The notes under the pieces are model-generated. The model was not told the origin of the DNA. It searched no databases and saw nothing but the letters and a program-made list of their open reading frames with translations. The position numbers and the translations under genes are program-made. From the NCBI GenBank assembly GCA_032622095.1, contig CP136068.1:120143509-120207508 (forward strand): a stretch of 64,000 nucleotides of DNA, read 5' to 3'. Origin of the DNA: Siphonodentalium dalli. Taxonomy: Eukaryota; Mollusca; Scaphopoda; Gadilida; Siphonodentaliidae. Below, piece by piece: positions 22,921 through 34,825 of the stretch (positions are counted from its first letter, which is position 1; each line of letters begins with the position of its first letter).

Positions 22921-22924
22921 ATAA

Positions 22925-23232
22925 GTGGCAAGTCAGCAGGACCCACCAACACCATAGAAATTCAGTAGGACCCACCAGCACCATAACAATTCAGCAGGAC
23001 CCACCAGCATCATAACAATTCACCAGGACCCACCAGCATAATAGCAATTCAGTTATAGGACCCACCAGCACCATAGCAATTCAGTATAGGACCCACCAGC
23101 ATCATAACAATTCAGCATGACCCACCAACACCATAGCAATTCAGAAGGACCCACCAGCACCATAACAATTCAGGACCCACCAGCATCATTGTAATTCAGC
23201 AGGACTCACCAGAATCATAACAATTCAGCATG
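22925..23232. repeat. CAGGACCCACCAGCATCATA minisatellite
   Basis: About ten units of 27-33 bp (GGACCCACCAGCACCATAAC followed by AATTCAGCA) vary in length. One further unit lies at 24199-24235, on the far side of a LINE insertion. It is tandem, with no spacer variety, so it is not a CRISPR. Confidence 0.9.
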
Positions 23233-24198
23233 AATTGGAATTATGGTTCTTGAAATTCCCACTTAAACTGAAAACGTCCACACCGAATGCTTTCATTTAT
23301 GGGGAACTTGGAATGTGTCCCATAACAGTGAAAATCAAAACCCGTTCCCTCTCGTGCTGTTCTAATCTAATTTCTATGCCGACTAATATATTACCTCTTA
23401 TGTTATATTATGTTATGTATTGTTTATATTGTGATAATGTTTTAATAATTCATTGATTATTGGTATTCGAGTCTTAATTTCCTCGGTATGGGTATTGTTT
23501 TGACCAATCAACAACTTGACAACAAGTCCTAAGCGTGAACAGCTTTAACCGCACAATTTCTGGCAAACTACGCGACGTACATGTATACATACAAGAATGG
23601 TGGACCACAATATCTTAATCAAGCAAGTACTAGTACGCATTTTACCGGATTATAAAGCCAAACTTTGAAACAGAGAATTATCTAACCCTAGATGATAACA
23701 GATCAGTTAACCATATTATGGCCTTCCGGACAAGAAACCACAAACTCCCTATAGAACATGGTACTTGGACAAATACGGATTACTCAGACCGAATTTGCAC
23801 TATGTAATCTTGAAATCGGCGACGAATATCACATGGTACTGAAATGTAGGGAACTTAATGAACTTAGAATAAAATACCTGAAACCCTACTACTACCAGAG
23901 ACCTAACACTCACAAACTAGCCACTCTTTTCAACTCCCGAAATCAAATGACAGTTACAAATCTATCAGTATTTATTAAGAAGATCCTAGAAATATTCAGG
24001 TCCGCCTGAGGCTTATTAACACCCCGCCTGACATACTGAAACAACCGAATACCGTCCAACATTTCTTTATTCTATTACTATGCCATATATAATATATACA
24101 TGTATACCTGTACTGAAATATATTGTATATTATATCCATATATCTCTGTAATGTCTTAACTTGACGATCAGAATAAACTAAATAGAATTGAATTGAAT
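23233..24198 (+). pseudogene. LINE ORF2 3' end with (TTGAA)n tail, inserted in the minisatellite
   Basis: From about 23560 the translation gives HVYIQEWWTTI, then ENYLTLDDNRSVNHIMAFRT, RNHKLPIEHGTWTN and, after a one-base shift, CNLEIGDEYHMVLKC with a tail ending ...LSVFIKKILEIF. The cysteine-containing IGDExH...LKC segment followed by about 60 residues is the usual C-terminal end of CR1/L2/RTE-like ORF2 proteins. The 3' end is AATAAACTAAATAGAATTGA repeating GAATT. Minisatellite units on both sides show that the LINE landed in the array. It is 5'-truncated, frameshifted and inactive. Confidence 0.75.
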
Positions 24199-24256
24199 TG
24201 ACCCACCAGCATCATAGCAAATTAGCAGGACAACTTAACCCTTTGTGGTACTAACA

Positions 24257-24581
24257 CTGAAGGGGTCACTCTCACCAAAAAATGTGCTGAAGGGTACACA
24301 GGATTTTAAAATGTGCTGAAGGGTACACAGGGTTTGTGATCGCCACTAACATCGTTACTTAAACTGTGTTTCTGAAAGTCTGGTGCCCATTAGCAGTTTG
24401 TTTTCAGTTCAATTTAATGTTCATTGGAACGTAAACAATTATTCTCTTACAGAAATCATGGCAGATACGAAAATTAAATATCATTTAGAACGACATTTCA
24501 AACCCTGTGTACCATTCAGTACATTTTCAAATCCTGTGTACCCTTCAGCACTTTTTTTGGTGAGAGTGACCCCTTCAGCGA
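24257..24581. mobile_element. MITE with CTGAAGGGGTCACTCTCACC ends and TACTAACA flanks
   Basis: The left end CTGAAGGGGTCACTCTCACC and an inner repeat GTGCTGAAGGGTACACAGG are mirrored at the right end. TACTAACA lies at 24249-24256 and 24582-24589, consistent with an 8-bp duplication if the right end includes three extra bases (CGA). The internal segment GGAACGTAAACAATTATTC recurs at 51905-51975. Confidence 0.75.
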
Positions 24582-24793
24582 TACTAACACGTACATGTAT
24601 AGCCTATAGATAGAGCCACTAGACTTGTCCCTCAACTACGAAACTTGAGTTACAGAGATAGACTAATCCGCCTAAATGTATTGTCCGTAAAATTCAGCAA
24701 ACACCGTGGTGACGTGATAGAGACTTACATGTATCTTAACGGTCATTATAATATCAAGACAGAAACACCTTTTCAAGGACCGTTACATATATT

Positions 24794-25257
24794 ATGTGAC
24801 CCGCCATATCAAATCCAGTCGTAAGTCGGGATTTTTTTTTACCCTGTGCCAATGCATTCTCTTATATATGCGAGTCGACCATAGGTCGCCTCGCATTTAT
24901 GAGAGAATGCATTGGCCTAACAATTTTTTACAATTTTAATAATTTTTTCTTATATTCTTTAACAATTTTATAATTTCACCCATACAGAGCCCCAGACAAA
25001 CATGAGCAGACGACACTCTGCTATATGCTTCTATATATGTGTGGGGCTCCCTGCAGGGTAATGGATGTTTTTTATTTTATGTCCTAAAAATTGTAAGAAA
25101 CATTTATTTAAAACAAATGATAAAAAATTGTTAGGCCAATGCATTCTCTTATATATGCGAGGCGACCTATGGTCGACTCGCATATATAAGAGAATGCATT
25201 GGCACAGGGTAAAAAAAAATCCCAACTTACGACTGGATTTGATATGGCGGGTCACAT
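24794..25257. mobile_element. 464-bp MITE with outer repeats and a nested double hairpin
   Basis: The outer arms begin ATGTGACCCGCCATATCAAA, continue through TCCAGTCGTAAGT and end in a T-run / A-run. Between them, at 24842-25209, lies a copy of the CCCTGTGCCAATGCATTC double hairpin, flanked by TA on both sides. Collapsing the inner copy to one TA leaves an almost perfect palindrome, so the inner element probably inserted into the centre of the outer one. Confidence 0.75.
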
Positions 25258-27569
25258 ATATTCAAACACAAGTGGTCATAACCAGAAGCTATATCTCAAT
25301 CGATGCAACAAAGATATCAGTAAATATTTCTTTAGTCAACGAATAGTGATGACCTGAAATATATAGCTTATAACCAGCTATGGTTGTCAGTGATTGAACG
25401 TTAACAATATTGGTTGATTCATATTTATACAAACAGAAATATGTGATAGTATAGCATTACCAAATGCAATAATACATTGGGACTAAAAGTCAAATTACTT
25501 GTCCCTCTCTAAATTGATATTGATATGTATATCTGATCTGATTATCTGAATCATATCGTTGTCCCCTCGGGAAATGGCGACAGCCGCCAATTAATCAACT
25601 TAATTTTTTATGACTCAAGCGACATAAAAATAATTAAACGTTCATGACACGGTAGGTGGTTAATGTGATATGTGTGGTGTATATCATAACATGTTTTTTG
25701 TTCACGTAAACGGTGATTTTTTTTGGAGATACGCTAGTCACGTCCACATTCGCGGATCTCCAGTCAAGGTAAATATACATCTTATGGACGTGTCTCGATC
25801 AATTGTGTAAACGTACTTGGGAAGTATAGGGAGACGATACGGTGATAGATACACGGAATACAGATCTATACTCTTGGGATCCAAATAAGCATACACATAC
25901 ACTTGTTCACTTCGTGACCAAAGCGTGAAATTTTGCACATATGTACAAATTCACATACCAATTGATATTAAATATGGACCCACATTGAAATTTGACGTTA
26001 ACCCCTCTTTTAATGGGTTTTCCGAATTTAAAGAGCGTTTCGTTATTATATAATTTATTAAATGTCACAATTAATCTTACCATGGAATCTGCGATTTAAA
26101 ATTAGGCGCATACTATTAAGCATGACTCTGCGAGATATAATGGCACATTTTAGGGTATAATTGGAACCCCCCGTTCAAGAAGACCGTCAAAATGGCAACC
26201 GTAAGTGGAAAATTTGACGTTTTCTCACTGATATCTTCTAGACCAGTTTCTTCTGTATGGAACTGTATGGAACTGGTTTGCAAATGTGACTTTATTTTGT
26301 ATAGTTCATGTTAACTGATCACTGGAGCAATGAACTATGCCATTCTTGGGACCCCAGCCCCTTCCGATCCCTCAATAATTCGATTTTATCGAACGCGGTA
26401 TGAAATTTCACAAAAAATCACCATTGATATTCTATTCATATCTCAACAAGATATGCGCAGAACTGTGCAAAGTAAATGAGGCATACCATTCCTCATGAAT
26501 AATTCAACTCAACGGAACCAAGTTGTCAATTTGGCTAAAAATGGCTGTTAAAATGGTGACCAATATATGGAAAATGGTAAATATTGTCCCAGCGTGCCAT
26601 GCAATCGCTTAAAATATTTGGATGATGAATTGGCTGTTCTGTCATATATAATTGAATACTAACATTTCTGATGCATCTTGGATAAGTGTCACCATTTCAC
26701 TACCAAAATTATTGGAATTTTCTCTCAAAATCAGGAAAAAAATCACTTTTCAGGTTTGCACCATTTTTTTCAAGTAAAATGGAAATATATTTGCTGTTTA
26801 TTGTTTTGATCCGTCTTAAATGCTTCACACTGATGTGTTTTTAGAAAAAAACATATTTAAGCTAGCTTGCAAAATTTCCACAAAATTTGATTGAAAAGTT
26901 GATATTTTCAAATATATCCCGGACATTATTCTCTGCTCTTCTGTAAAGGTAAGCACATTGCGATTCACTTGTTTATTAAACATGTTACTTAATCAACTGC
27001 CAACTATGTGTTCTATTCTGGTTGTCCCAGTACATAATGCGGCAAGACAATTTAATTTTAAATCATGCAGTATGTAATTTTGCCGAAAACTTCTTATGGG
27101 ATTCTGGCCATAATTTTGAACGGAAATGAGCAGAACTCTGAAACTGAACCGAGAGGGGCATAAGTATATGTGCCTACTCTGGCATCAATGTTGATTGATT
27201 AATGTCAGGAAAACCTTTCCTCCATTGTGCATATTAAAAGCCACCAAGATGATGAACTATTTGACATTACCTCCCAATCGATTAACATATACTTGAGTTA
27301 TTATGGAAAGTGGTAGCCACCAAAGGTCCAACTGTACAACTCACCGATGATCATACAACCATGTTATATGTGCATAAACACAACACAAATGACAATGTAA
27401 CCACTCGCTTTATACACATACACCTCACCTATAACCATACAACCATACTTGGGTGTAGTGAGACAAATTTAAGACATATCAAAACAGTAAACATTTTTGA
27501 TACCAAAGATAGTTACATTTACGTGAATAAATGCATGGTCCAAACCTGAAAAGTTGAGGTACCGACGTG
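25258..27569. other. 2.3 kb with no gene recognised
   Basis: AT-rich sequence without recognised repeats. The frame at 27310-27549 (79 codons) is Thr/His-rich and shows no domain. No splice-bounded exon stands out. Confidence 0.4.
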
Positions 27570-27890
27570 TTTTCTGTGCTTAAGTTTCATCTGGACATAT
27601 ACTGCAACGTCTATTATTTTAAATGGAAGGGGAATAACACTACATCTTAGTTTGAATTATGTTGCATTCTGGCAAGCGAAACCGGGGAAATGTTTCCATG
27701 ACTTCAGCTATTTTCTATTACTCTATATATGGGCACCTTCTGCGACACAGACGTTCCAAATGGTGATGAATTATAGTATTTCAATCATATTCTAGATCAT
27801 AGAATGTTATTCAAACCGTGTATCAAAGCACTATAACAAAATATTCCATGACCGGAAAATTAAATGGGCCTTTAATTGAGAAATATATTA
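27570..27890. repeat. Dispersed repeat, copy 1 (also at 38310-38600)
   Basis: AAGTTTCATCTGGACATATA, GTTGCATTCTGG, GACACAGACGTTCCAAATGG and GAAAATTAAATGGGCCTTT occur in the same order and spacing at 38325-38600. It is a roughly 300-bp family of unknown class. Confidence 0.8.
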
Positions 27891-28139
27891 CCTGAACTGT
27901 TTTTACAACGTTATATAACTGGTTGAGTATGATCTATATGGGCGTAGCCAGAGTAGAGGTCCATGACATGATAGCTTCTGAACTGAACATGTCTCTTCAA
28001 TAAATTCGACTCCTTCTGCACTTTTAATATCTGTCGTCTGCTTATTTTACCTGAAAACCCATCAAGATGAACAATATGCCATTCGAATGTATACTTTTAT
28101 AAATGAGTGGATAATCCATCAGTATGTGGGTCAATATTG

Positions 28140-30240
28140 AAAAAAGGTGCAAAATGGTGTTACTTGGGTTGACATGAACACATGTCAGTTAGCACACTAA
28201 TAACCTGGAATAATTGTATTTATTTGTGATGGTGGTATCATCGGGGGTTACTTAAAATTGTTATAAGTGAACTTATTGAGATTCCAAATTTATTCCAAGC
28301 TCAGTATTGGAGCCGCATACCAGTTTTATTGATGTTACTGGTCATACCAACCTAATTTCATGAGAAATTCTCAAGATAAATATATAGCAAATGATAGGTA
28401 TTTATTATTTTTATTTATCACAAAACTCTGCTTTTTTTTAAATAAATCACAAAAACATGTGACAAGAGATCATATTTCAGATTTTTACTTGTTTTGCACC
28501 GTTACTAATTTCTGTGTCATTGGTGTTACCATATTGATAATCCTCCTTAATAAGATGATAAGAATCAGTCTGGGATAAGATAACACCACTGGTTGGTAGA
28601 ATATTTCAAGGTAATTGCTTGGAAAGTTAAAGTGGTGGCATCAACTGTTTATGTTTTTCAAAATTTATTACAGAGTTTCAAAATGTCCTTGAGTATGTTA
28701 ATTGCTTGTCATTGGTGTTACCGCAATATGGTAAAAATTATGTTATAGAACAAAACAGATTTATATGCATTTTATACATTAAATGATTCTTAGAAAAGAA
28801 ATTGAGAAATGGCAAACAAAATTCCTTGACTTCTATCTGAAAATTTCATTTTGCCTAAAAAATGTCATTGGTGTTACCGTCATTGGTGTTACCACAAAAA
28901 GTAACACCAATGACATTACAAATATAAATCATCGTAATTTGTTCTTAAGTTGCCAATGAAATAGTCTCGAAGATATTTTCAGGGTTTTGAACCTCTATAT
29001 ACAAAACAAATCAGTTTTGTTAAAAATTGAAGAAGTGTTAAAGTTAAAATTATAAAGTGACAAGACAATTAATGTGTTAATGTCCGCCAGGGCGTGGCTT
29101 AATCTCTGTTAGGGAGGGGTGTTCACCTTGAAATTCCCCCCACCCCATTGAACTTAACCAAACTCACAAGTTTGTGTAGTTTCATTTGCATTAATTGCAC
29201 CTCCTCCCCCACTTGGGTTCTTTGATTTTCTCCCAACTGTTAACTGTTCCCTCACAAGCCTGGACAGTAGCATATTCTAAATGGATCAGTAGTCTTGTGG
29301 ACATTAGTCAGGGGAGGAACATAATTCACTTGGCTATTATGAGACAATTTTGAGATCTGATCTAGGAAATTGCAAAATCCTAAAATAAAGTGGTCTAACG
29401 GCAGGTGAATTCACGTACATATGTACACCCCAATTTGTTTTTCTTAAATTAATTAGAAGTTGTTCACTGACCGCATGGTAGGGAACAGGAGACACTCCGG
29501 ACCATGGGTTGGCCAGTGGGAGAAAATATTGAAATCTGAACATGATGGAAATTGCAAAATCCTAGCAAAATCCTAGCATATATAGACTGTCATCAATCTT
29601 TCCAACCTGACACCGCCCCTGAGGTTGGAAAATTTCCAACCGAATGAACCGATGGCGCTATGGCAGTCCAAAATTTTGAGAAAAAAAAACTAGAAAAATA
29701 GGCAAAGTTCGGTCTAAATACAGCTAATTCCCCACTAATAAATTGTTGGAAAATCAAACTCCAAGTACAATTTAAACCTATTATTGGTGTGAAATTTCCA
29801 ACCACAGGGGTAATGTGTCAGAAATGAATTTTCCAACTGTATAAATCTGATTATATTGCATTCATACTGCTTGATGCAACACACGTATAGCCAATTTTTA
29901 GTGTTCACACACCTGTGGTACTATTATTTCCCTTTTAAATGTTATGTATCTGTTATCTGTTTGAAATATTGCCCTATTGGGCAATTCCATTTTGGAGAGA
30001 AAAAAATGCAATTTTTTTTAAAGAATTGTTCTTTTTTCTGACAATGTCCCTTTTGAAGACATTATATAAAAGGATAGAAAATTGTGAATTTTGTTATCTC
30101 CAAAACCATTCTGAATGGTACGTCCATTACCTTGGAATCGCCCTATTGTGTTTTTTAAAGGAAGGGAGAATGATTTCTAAAGAAAAATCCAAAAATGTCA
30201 TTGGTGTTACCCTCATGTCATTGGTGTTACCGTAATAAAA
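28140..30240. repeat. Region with repeated GTCATTGGTGTTACC motifs
   Basis: Exact or near-exact GTCATTGGTGTTACC occurs near 28515, 28707, 28863, 28878, 30197 and 30214, and in reverse complement near 28901. Looser versions lie near 28155 and 28340. The cluster is interrupted by the hAT-like fragment at 29088-29840. No coding sequence is recognised. Confidence 0.7.
29088..29840 (-). mobile_element. Truncated hAT-like element, reverse copy of the 48936 family
   Basis: CAGGGCGTGGCTTAATC at the left resembles the family terminus. The sequence then matches, in reverse complement, the GGTTGGAAATTTCCAAC-rich body of 32901-34579 and 48936-50018. The far end lacks a recognisable terminus and no target duplication is found. 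Confidence 0.65.
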
Positions 30241-30610
30241 TGCATCTCCTAAGAAAACCAGTGAGGATTGTTTCTCTCCTTTTTCTGCCACAGGTAGAGA
30301 CAAATAGACTTTATCTCCTACCTATAGTTTGATTGGGAAATTATTCATGACCACATTATTTGCAAAAACAAACAAAGACCAAATTTATAACATTTTATCA
30401 TATAACAGCGATAACAGACCATATCTTAACATGTAGATCATTCTCCATATGTCTCATATGTGGAAGTCAGTAGGTATGACCTACCTGTTAAGCATGATGA
30501 GTTTTGGTCAGAATAACTTTTCTGTTTATAGAGCATTACACCCTTGGTTGATAGTAACACAAATGACAAACATTTGGCTCATGGTTGGTTACTTATGGTT
30601 GCCATGGCAA

Positions 30611-30624
30611 CCACAGTGACATTT
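30611..30624. promoter_or_regulatory. Perfect X-box-like palindrome GTTGCCATGGCAAC
   Basis: GTTGCCATGGCAAC matches the consensus bound by RFX transcription factors (established knowledge). A second set of half-sites (GGTTGCTATGG, CATAGCAACGGTTGCTAAGG) lies at 31108-31150. No gene start is confirmed beside either, so function is only a possibility. Confidence 0.35.
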
Positions 30625-30639
30625 TAGCACTGCTGCACA

Positions 30640-31985
30640 TGTTTCTTGTACCTGCCAACCATGTATAATGATAATGAGTATTTAACTTTCTTCAGTATTC
30701 TAGTTTCAAAATTAGTTTGTTATTTACCCGAAATGCACACTTTTGAAATATTGACCCAATATACATAGGTTTACTGTGTCGCTTTTATCACGTTCCCGTG
30801 ATCAAAACAGATTCGCTCTGTGTCTCTGTAACACTGTATCATGTGTCTTGTCGGCCGAAATCCTAGAACAAATCGTCCTAGAGGAAACTGCGTAAAATTT
30901 TAAAAGCGTTTGGTTTAAATGATAACAATAAAGAGCGTTTATATTTCTCACATAATTATGGAACGTAGAAATCTTCTGCACGTGACTTCGGTAAGCCTTT
31001 TCGTGAATTATAAACTCTGTGTATTACGTGTAGTTGTTCGCGTATTCATCAACATATAATAATATATTAGATGCCATAACATGGATAAAAAACGACCGTT
31101 TGAGGCTGGTTGCTATGGAATAACAATTTCATAGCAACGGTTGCTAAGGAAATGACACAAGAACCCAGACACATCAGCAATCAGATTACCATGCCTCACT
31201 GGTCCTTGGTACAATACATCATTCATCAATAGCTCTTACTAACAAAAATATCATTCTATATGTTGAAAAATTCAGGCTAGGACAGAAAAGCACCTATACA
31301 TTTGACCTTGACCTTTGACCTCTAAAACGAGAATAGAAAATTGCCAACAATGTTTTTTTTAATCAGTGGACCAAACTCTACCACCCAGGATATGTTGGCA
31401 TATGGTACTAAAAACGTTTAGCCAAAAAAAAATTTGGGGTGCTTGCCTCCTGACTATAATCACCCTAACTAGATAATGCAACGAATATCTACTCTGACTA
31501 CGCACATAGAGATCATATTCCAGAAGTTCTAAAACTGGGACCTCTTTTAATTTCTGACGGGGGAACTTTATCACATTGAAAAAATAATGCATGTAATTAT
31601 TTTTATTTCAACAGTAGGTAAAGATGTTAGCTCGAAAGTGCATGATTTGAGTGACTTTTGTGAGCCAGTTTCATAACCATCGAATCGAGTAGCCGGGGAA
31701 GTTTCACGATTTTAAACCACGCATACCGAAATTTGTTTGTTTTTTTTAAATGTTGCCAAAATAATTCAATCACTGGATGGGTTCTTCACCTATACTGTGA
31801 AATGAATCAGTATATTAACACTGCTGCGTGCATCCGCGCTGCATGTGGAACTTGAATGGATGACGATGGTTGGTTAAATTCACATCACGTGACACCGCGC
31901 GAATACCCCAACTCGTTTTCTCATTTTATGGACGCAATTTGCAACGCGATACCAGAATATAGTTCAACACTAATAATAATCTTTT
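30640..31985. other. No gene recognised
   Basis: Contains a short palindrome ATCACGTTCCCGTGAT at 30787-30802 and TTGACCTTGACCTTTGACC at 31300. The frame at 31359-31592 (minus) shows no domain. Confidence 0.4.
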
Positions 31986-31987
31986 AA

Positions 31988-32310
31988 AGGTACTCAATCC
32001 GATTCGATTGTCCGCACATCATCAGATTCCAACAACATTTTTTTTGTTAAATGCCGCTTCAGTTATCATAATCTAGTAATTGCCCAAAAATAATGGTAAC
32101 CACAGTCAACTATAGTATAAAATTGCCCAAAACCTGTTATTTATCAACAATTTGTTCAACGAAATTTTGCCGGTTTGTCAAATACCTGACTCCAAAAAGC
32201 CACTTGATTTTAGAGTTATCCATCTTCATCCGCAATTTGGTCCGAGACCCTCTTCCCGTCGACTGTTTGCTCACGGTGGGGAATCAGGTCGTTTCGAGTT
32301 GATGAGTACC
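31988..32310. repeat. TTAA MITE family copy, partial
   Basis: Begins TTAA/AGGTACTCAATCCGATT and matches the reverse complement of 11664-12055 through TGCCGCTTCAGTTATC, CAAAACCTGTTATTTATCAAC and CGCAATTTGGTCCGAGACCC. The right end, GAGTTGATGAGTACC, is a degraded terminus without TTAA. Confidence 0.65.
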
Positions 32311-32321
32311 ACGCATTCAAA

Positions 32322-32362
32322 ATGGCGGAGGCGACAGAAAACAGAACGAGAAACAAGAAAAG
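32322..32362 (+). CDS. Candidate first coding exon (short)
   Basis: TTCAAAATGGCGGAGGCGAC provides a start, and the 14-residue frame MAEATENRTRNKKR ends at a possible donor AAAAG/GTAGTA (phase 2). ATGGCGGAGGCG is a common start context in animal genes. No matching downstream exon is proven, so this is a weak candidate. Confidence 0.2.
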
Positions 32363-32900
32363 GTAGTAAACTAGGATATGACTTATTGCATAGTATTTTG
32401 GCAGCTACGAGCATATGCTACACTATTTTTTCAAACAAGCTGATACCTCGTTTGTGTCCTGGCTCATATTTGTTTGCTCCAACATTATAACCGAAAGTCG
32501 TTTGTTGGAGGATTTTCCACGATGTGTTTACTGGTGTATTCCACGAACATATTCTATTTTCATGTTTTTTCTCTGCTTGGACCAAAAATATTGTTAATAA
32601 TGTTATGTTTACTGATATGAAAGAAAGCACATGTAGTCGGCAATATATTGAACACCGCTTTAAATAAAAAAAAATCCTTGTGAATCGAGCTTTTTCATCA
32701 GTGATGAGTGTACACGGACCACAATTAATTAATGAGTTACCACGAACCGTATTCAGAATCGATTGAATAAATATAGGACACCAAACGAGTCAACCGGCTT
32801 TCATCGAAATTTACAATAGGAGTTCAGCAAATTAGGTCTGAACCGTCCATATAGGCGAGGTGCAGGCCTAACTGGAATTTCGCTATAAACTGAGTCGACT

Positions 32901-34579
32901 CAGAGACGTGGCGACATGGGGGGGGGGGGGGGGGGGGGTTGGGCGGTCAAAATGTTCAACAGTTGGAAATTTCATACCTGACACAACATTAGTTTGAAAT
33001 TTCACACCAACGTTGAAAATGTTCTTGTAGTTTGATTTTCAAACAATTTATTGGGGGGAATTTATTGTTTTTGGACCAATATTTGCATATTTTCCTTCTT
33101 TTGGTAAACATTTTGGACTGAAATGGCCATCAGTTAGAAATTTTCCAACCTTAGGGGGTGTCAGGTTGGAAATCTCCAACACATGGCAAGCTTGTGTCCT
33201 GCATGGTCCCTCCCCCATGGCCAGTCAAAAACTTCTAGTTAATTTAAGCAAACAATATTGTCCTACATTTGGTCAAAATTGTCACTGGAATTGTCATCAG
33301 TTGGAAATTTTCCAACCTAAGTCAGGGTGTCAGGTTTGAAATTTCCAACTCTATGAATGCTTGAGGCTAGTTTAGATGCTAGGATTTTGCGATATTCTTG
33401 TTCATACAGGGGGGGGGGCGGTCGGAAAAAAATTTCAGGCACGTATGGCATTTTTTCCCTTTCGATCATTTTTTGTACCCACCCACCCCCACCGCCAAAT
33501 TTTTTTCCGTTTTCGGCAGTTTTTTTCCGACCATTTTTTGACACCCACCCCCTTTTAACACTAAAACAGAGATTTGCGGGGGGAAATTCACTGTAAACAG
33601 CTGTATATGAATTTCTGTGCATACTATTTATCATGGATATTAACATGGACATGTAAATAGGAGTGAGTCATTTTGAGGTCATTCGGCCAAAAAAACATGG
33701 CTGCCAGCGGCCATCTTGGATTTCAAAATTTGCGACAAAATACAACACGATAACTGCCTGCAGTCAGTTTACAGTTAGAATTACATTATTTATCTCATTC
33801 AAAGTGGTTTTGAAGCCCAACTCATTGCCAAAACACTGAAAAACAAGCAGGAATTTTTTTTTTTAGTTGCGGAAAAAATTGCTTGTTGGTGGCTTTGACC
33901 ACCCACCCACCCCGGCATACGTGCCGGGTTCATATTTCAAAGATTTCGCACACCGGGTCGATCCATGGTCGGCCCGGTGTATCACTGTCCCTCCCCGTGG
34001 CCAATAAAAAACTATTAATGAGTTTAAGTAAGCAATATTTTACTACATTTGGTTAAAATTGTTGACTGAAATGGTCATCAGTTGGAAAATTTCCAAACTA
34101 AGGGAGAGATGAGGTTTGTAATTTCAAACACCAGGAAAGTTTGAGGTCCGTCTAGATGCTAGGATTTTGCGATTTTCTTGTTTAGTTTTCAAAATTATCT
34201 CACACCGGGCCGATCAACCATGGTCGGCCCGGTGTGTCCTGGTCTATTGCCCGTGGTCGTGTGCATTTGTCTGGAGTTAGACCACTAGATGTTAGGATTT
34301 TTGCAATTTTCAGGTTCAAAATATATGAATATTATCATACCGGGTTGATAGAATCATGGTTTATAAATAGGCCTGTGAAAACTTAGGTGCAAGGAGGAAA
34401 TGAAATTGTGCAAAACCTTTGGTCTGGTTCAAGGGGTGTTTTGGTTTGATTCAAGGGGGGGGGGGGGGTGCAACTGGAATTATGCTAAACCTTGTCTCTG
34501 TCTGATTTAATGGGGGCAGTTGGAATTATCGAGGTGGACACCCCCCCCCCCCAACGGAGACCCGCTAGCCACGTCCCTG
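32901..34579 (+). mobile_element. hAT-like element, 1679 bp, TSD AGTCGACT, with nested insertion
   Basis: The ends CAGAGACGTGGCGACA and CGCTAGCCACGTCCCTG are flanked by perfect AGTCGACT repeats (32893-32900, 34580-34587). The body has many TTGGAAATTTCCAAC-type palindromes and matches 48936-50018. A different element sits inside at 33407-33927. No transposase; non-autonomous. The target lies beside an AATTTCGCTATAAACTG repeat. Confidence 0.85.
33407..33927 (-). mobile_element. 521-bp deletion derivative of the 7737-10062 element, TSD GTTCATA
   Basis: CAGGGGGGGGCGGTCGG at the left and CACCCCGGCATACGTGCCGG at the right match, in inverse orientation, the two ends of 7737-10062, with most of the interior missing. 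GTTCATA flanks it at 33400-33406 and 33928-33934. The uninterrupted relative at 49430 (TTCTTGTTCAGATTTCAAA) shows the empty site. Confidence 0.8.
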
Positions 34580-34736
34580 AGTCGACTTGACGATTATATA
34601 TTGCTCTACGGGCCCCAAGCAAACCGCAAAACTACGGTACTGTTCAATTGGGGTAATACATTAAACTGTGTACCCTGGATGTAAAGCATGTGGTTAATTT
34701 ACATATAATTATGCTACTGGTGCTATTAGCAATAAA

Positions 34737-34825
34737 ATAGGATATGACATATTACATAGTATTTTGGCAGCTATATGCAACACTGTGTTTCAAGCAATCT
34801 GATACCTCGTGTGTGTCAAAACGCA
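34737..34825 (+). repeat. Diverged duplicate of 32365-32457
   Basis: TAGGATATGACATATTACAT, AGTATTTTGGCAGCTA and CTGATACCTCGTGTGTGTC repeat the sequence just downstream of the candidate exon at 32322-32362, about 2.4 kb earlier and on the same strand. Only the intronic part is duplicated, not the ATG. Confidence 0.7.

Noticed and set aside
22925-23232. CRISPR-like array
   Set aside because: Units are contiguous and near-identical with no unique spacers, in a eukaryotic context; it is a minisatellite.
27310-27549. 79-codon Thr/His-rich frame
   Set aside because: No domain or splice support; composition follows local ACAACC / CACAT repeats.
29593-29805. 70-codon minus-strand frame as a gene
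   Set aside because: It lies wholly in the truncated hAT-like fragment and reads through TTGGAAATTTCC palindromes.
32152-32490. 112-codon plus-strand frame as a gene
   Set aside because: Most of it translates the TTAA-family MITE fragment; only the short ATGGCGGAG exon within it has independent signals.
33317-33652. Gly/Phe/Pro-rich frames of 60-111 codons on both strands
   Set aside because: They derive from homopolymer G/C runs and T-rich ends of the 33407-33927 element.
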